NCBI GenBank assembly: GCA_903858115.1
Contig: CAIOHR010000410.1
Coordinates: 1 to 64,000 of the forward strand
Source: an uncultured Pirellula sp.
GTDB taxonomy: Bacteria > Planctomycetota > Planctomycetia > Pirellulales > Pirellulaceae
Reading direction: 5' to 3'
Length of the DNA stretch: 64,000 nt
Shown here: positions 63,000 through 64,000 of the stretch, in pieces
Layout of the letters: every line of letters begins with the position of its first letter
Position numbering within the stretch: position 1 is the stretch's first letter
Program-made: the position numbers and the translations under genes
The notes under the pieces: model-generated
Databases searched by the model: none
What the model saw: the letters and a program-made list of their open reading frames with translations, nothing else
What the model was told of the DNA's origin: nothing

Positions 63000-64000
63000 T
63001 TATCCGTTCTGACTTTGATAGTGAGTACAATTGCAGGTCCACCATTGTTCCGCCATTTCTTGTGTCCAATGGCTAGACTCAGGCAACGCATGAAGTGATT
63101 CCAGCAATTCTCTCGAAGATTGGAATCGGTTCTCGGTCGATTTCTCTAGACACTTCAAGACGAGAGCGTCGAACTCTGGCGATATCGGTGCACTCTCGGG
63201 CGGGCGGATGGTCGAAGGAGCAACAGGTTGTTCATGGGCGTGTGCCAAGAGAATCTTGATCGTCGCAGTATGGTCAAACGGTGGACGTCCCGTGAGCATA
63301 AAGAACGCAACACCTCCCAATGCATATATGTCTGATCGTTGGTCGGGTTGTACATCGCCGATCGCTTGTTCTGGGGACATATACAGCGGCGAACCCGTCA
63401 ATGACCCTGCAACGGTTAGGTCCGTATTCTCGTTCTCCTCTAGCGAGGCGACGATAGGTTTTGCCAATCCGAAATCCAATAACTTGATCACATCAAACGA
63501 TCCACCGAGTTCCGTAACCATCAAATTTGCAGGCTTTATATCCCGGTGCATCAGCCCAATACCGTGGGCTTCGATCAGTGCGCTGCAGATTTGCTTCAAG
63601 AGGAAAACAACTCGTCCCGGCGACATGCCTCCTTTCTTTCTAACAAGCTCTTGGAGGCTGAGCCCGGACAGGTATTCCATGACATAATAGAATTTCCCGT
63701 CTGCCGTTCTACCATAATCGAAAATGGAAATACTGTTCCAATGGGTTAGTCGCGATGTCGCTCGAACTTCGCGTTCAAATCTCGCGATAGCCCTCGCGTC
63801 CGTAGATTTGTCGGGACGTATGACTTTGATGGCACACGGACGCTTCATCAGGCGATGTTCCGCCAAATAGACATCCCCCATTCCCCCTGAGCCTAGTTTT
63901 TCTTTTAGTCGGTATCGGCCCAGTTCCTTTGCTTCGTCGGCCCGTCTTCGCAAATACGAAATCATATGGACGCCCGAAACGCCAGAAAAGATCGTTGCAG
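63000..64000 (-). CDS. Serine/threonine protein kinase, 5' end beyond the window
   Basis: At least 321 residues from an internal ATG at 63965, but the frame stays open to the window edge (residues read ATIFSGVSGVH before it), so the gene likely starts further on. Kinase motifs are all present: LGSGGMGDVYLA glycine loop, CAIKVIRP lysine, HRDIKPANLM catalytic loop, LLDFGLAKP metal site, SPLYMSPEQAIG, and the C-lobe. No PASTA or other sensor domain follows; any sensor would be at the N-terminal side. The LRRRADEAKELGRYRLK start resembles the juxtamembrane part of planctomycete kinases with a membrane-bound N-terminus. It is first of the operon with the FAD/Fe-S enzyme. Confidence 0.88.
   Translation of the reverse strand, partial: ATIFSGVSGVHMISYLRRRADEAKELGRYRLKEKLGSGGMGDVYLAEHRLMKRPCAIKVIRPDKSTDARAIARFEREVRATSRLTHWNSISIFDYGRTADGKFYYVMEYLSGLSLQELVRKKGGMSPGRVVFLLKQICSALIEAHGIGLMHRDIKPANLMVTELGGSFDVIKLLDFGLAKPIVASLEENENTDLTVAGSLTGSPLYMSPEQAIGDVQPDQRSDIYALGGVAFFMLTGRPPFDHTATIKILLAHAHEQPVAPSTIRPPESAPISPEFDALVLKCLEKSTENRFQSSRELLESLHALPESSHWTQEMAEQWWTCNCTHYQSQNG

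Overview
The window reads as chromosomal DNA of a planctomycete, most likely in or near the Pirellulales. Signs of this are a DUF1559 prepilin-like protein followed by a small lipoprotein, a PSD1-type cytochrome (DUF1549/DUF1553) paired with a DUF1501 protein, a MoxR/DUF58/BatA/vWA block, planctomycete-style Ser/Thr kinases, few Shine-Dalgarno sequences and several GTG/TTG starts. No rRNA, tRNA, CRISPR array, phage or intact insertion sequence was seen. The content is mainly housekeeping plus lineage-specific genes of unknown function.

Layout. 1-8.9 kb: the tail of an unknown ORF, a cysteine desulfurase, then a tight four-gene block (MoxR ATPase, DUF58, two large membrane vWA proteins). 9-16.3 kb: DAHP synthase, a lone RND-type adaptor lipoprotein, ClpS, a Wzz-like chain-length protein, and an RNase HII-like protein coupled to a metallophosphatase. 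16.3-22 kb: a thioesterase, a DUF1684-hydrolase fusion, a nitrilase/SDR pair, and a TPR protein/2Fe-2S ferredoxin pair. 22-29.3 kb: lipoprotein and DUF1559 genes with a terminator between them, membrane and zinc-ribbon proteins, and the primary sigma factor with a clear terminator. 29.7-36.5 kb: membrane-fused spermidine-synthase-like protein, RDD protein, DUF885 metallopeptidase-like protein, GntP permease. 36.4-42.8 kb: one 2118-residue protein that joins an AddB-like half to an AddA-like half. 43-48.6 kb: zinc ribbon, IscA-type protein, a 32-residue basic protein, FabZ-like dehydratase, acyltransferase/glycosyltransferase pair, nitroreductase, TrmH-type methyltransferase. 48.6-53 kb: a membrane protein with a long disordered tail carrying repeated aromatic-basic motifs, DnaB, and a small conserved-looking protein. 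53-58 kb: PSD1/DUF1501 pair. 58-64 kb: an inverted-repeat region, then a minus-strand operon of Ser/Thr kinase, FAD/Fe-S dehydrogenase and amino-acid permease, with the kinase running off the window edge.

The most notable points are the AddB-AddA single-chain fusion; the RNase HII-like protein; the vWA protein whose vWA domain is split by two membrane segments; the repeated W-containing motifs in the tail of the 681-residue membrane protein; three cases of short tandem duplications that include a gene's stop codon; and several intergenic repeat families. I saw no clear multi-gene defence or other wholly new system. All assignments come from reading sequence motifs, with no database search.
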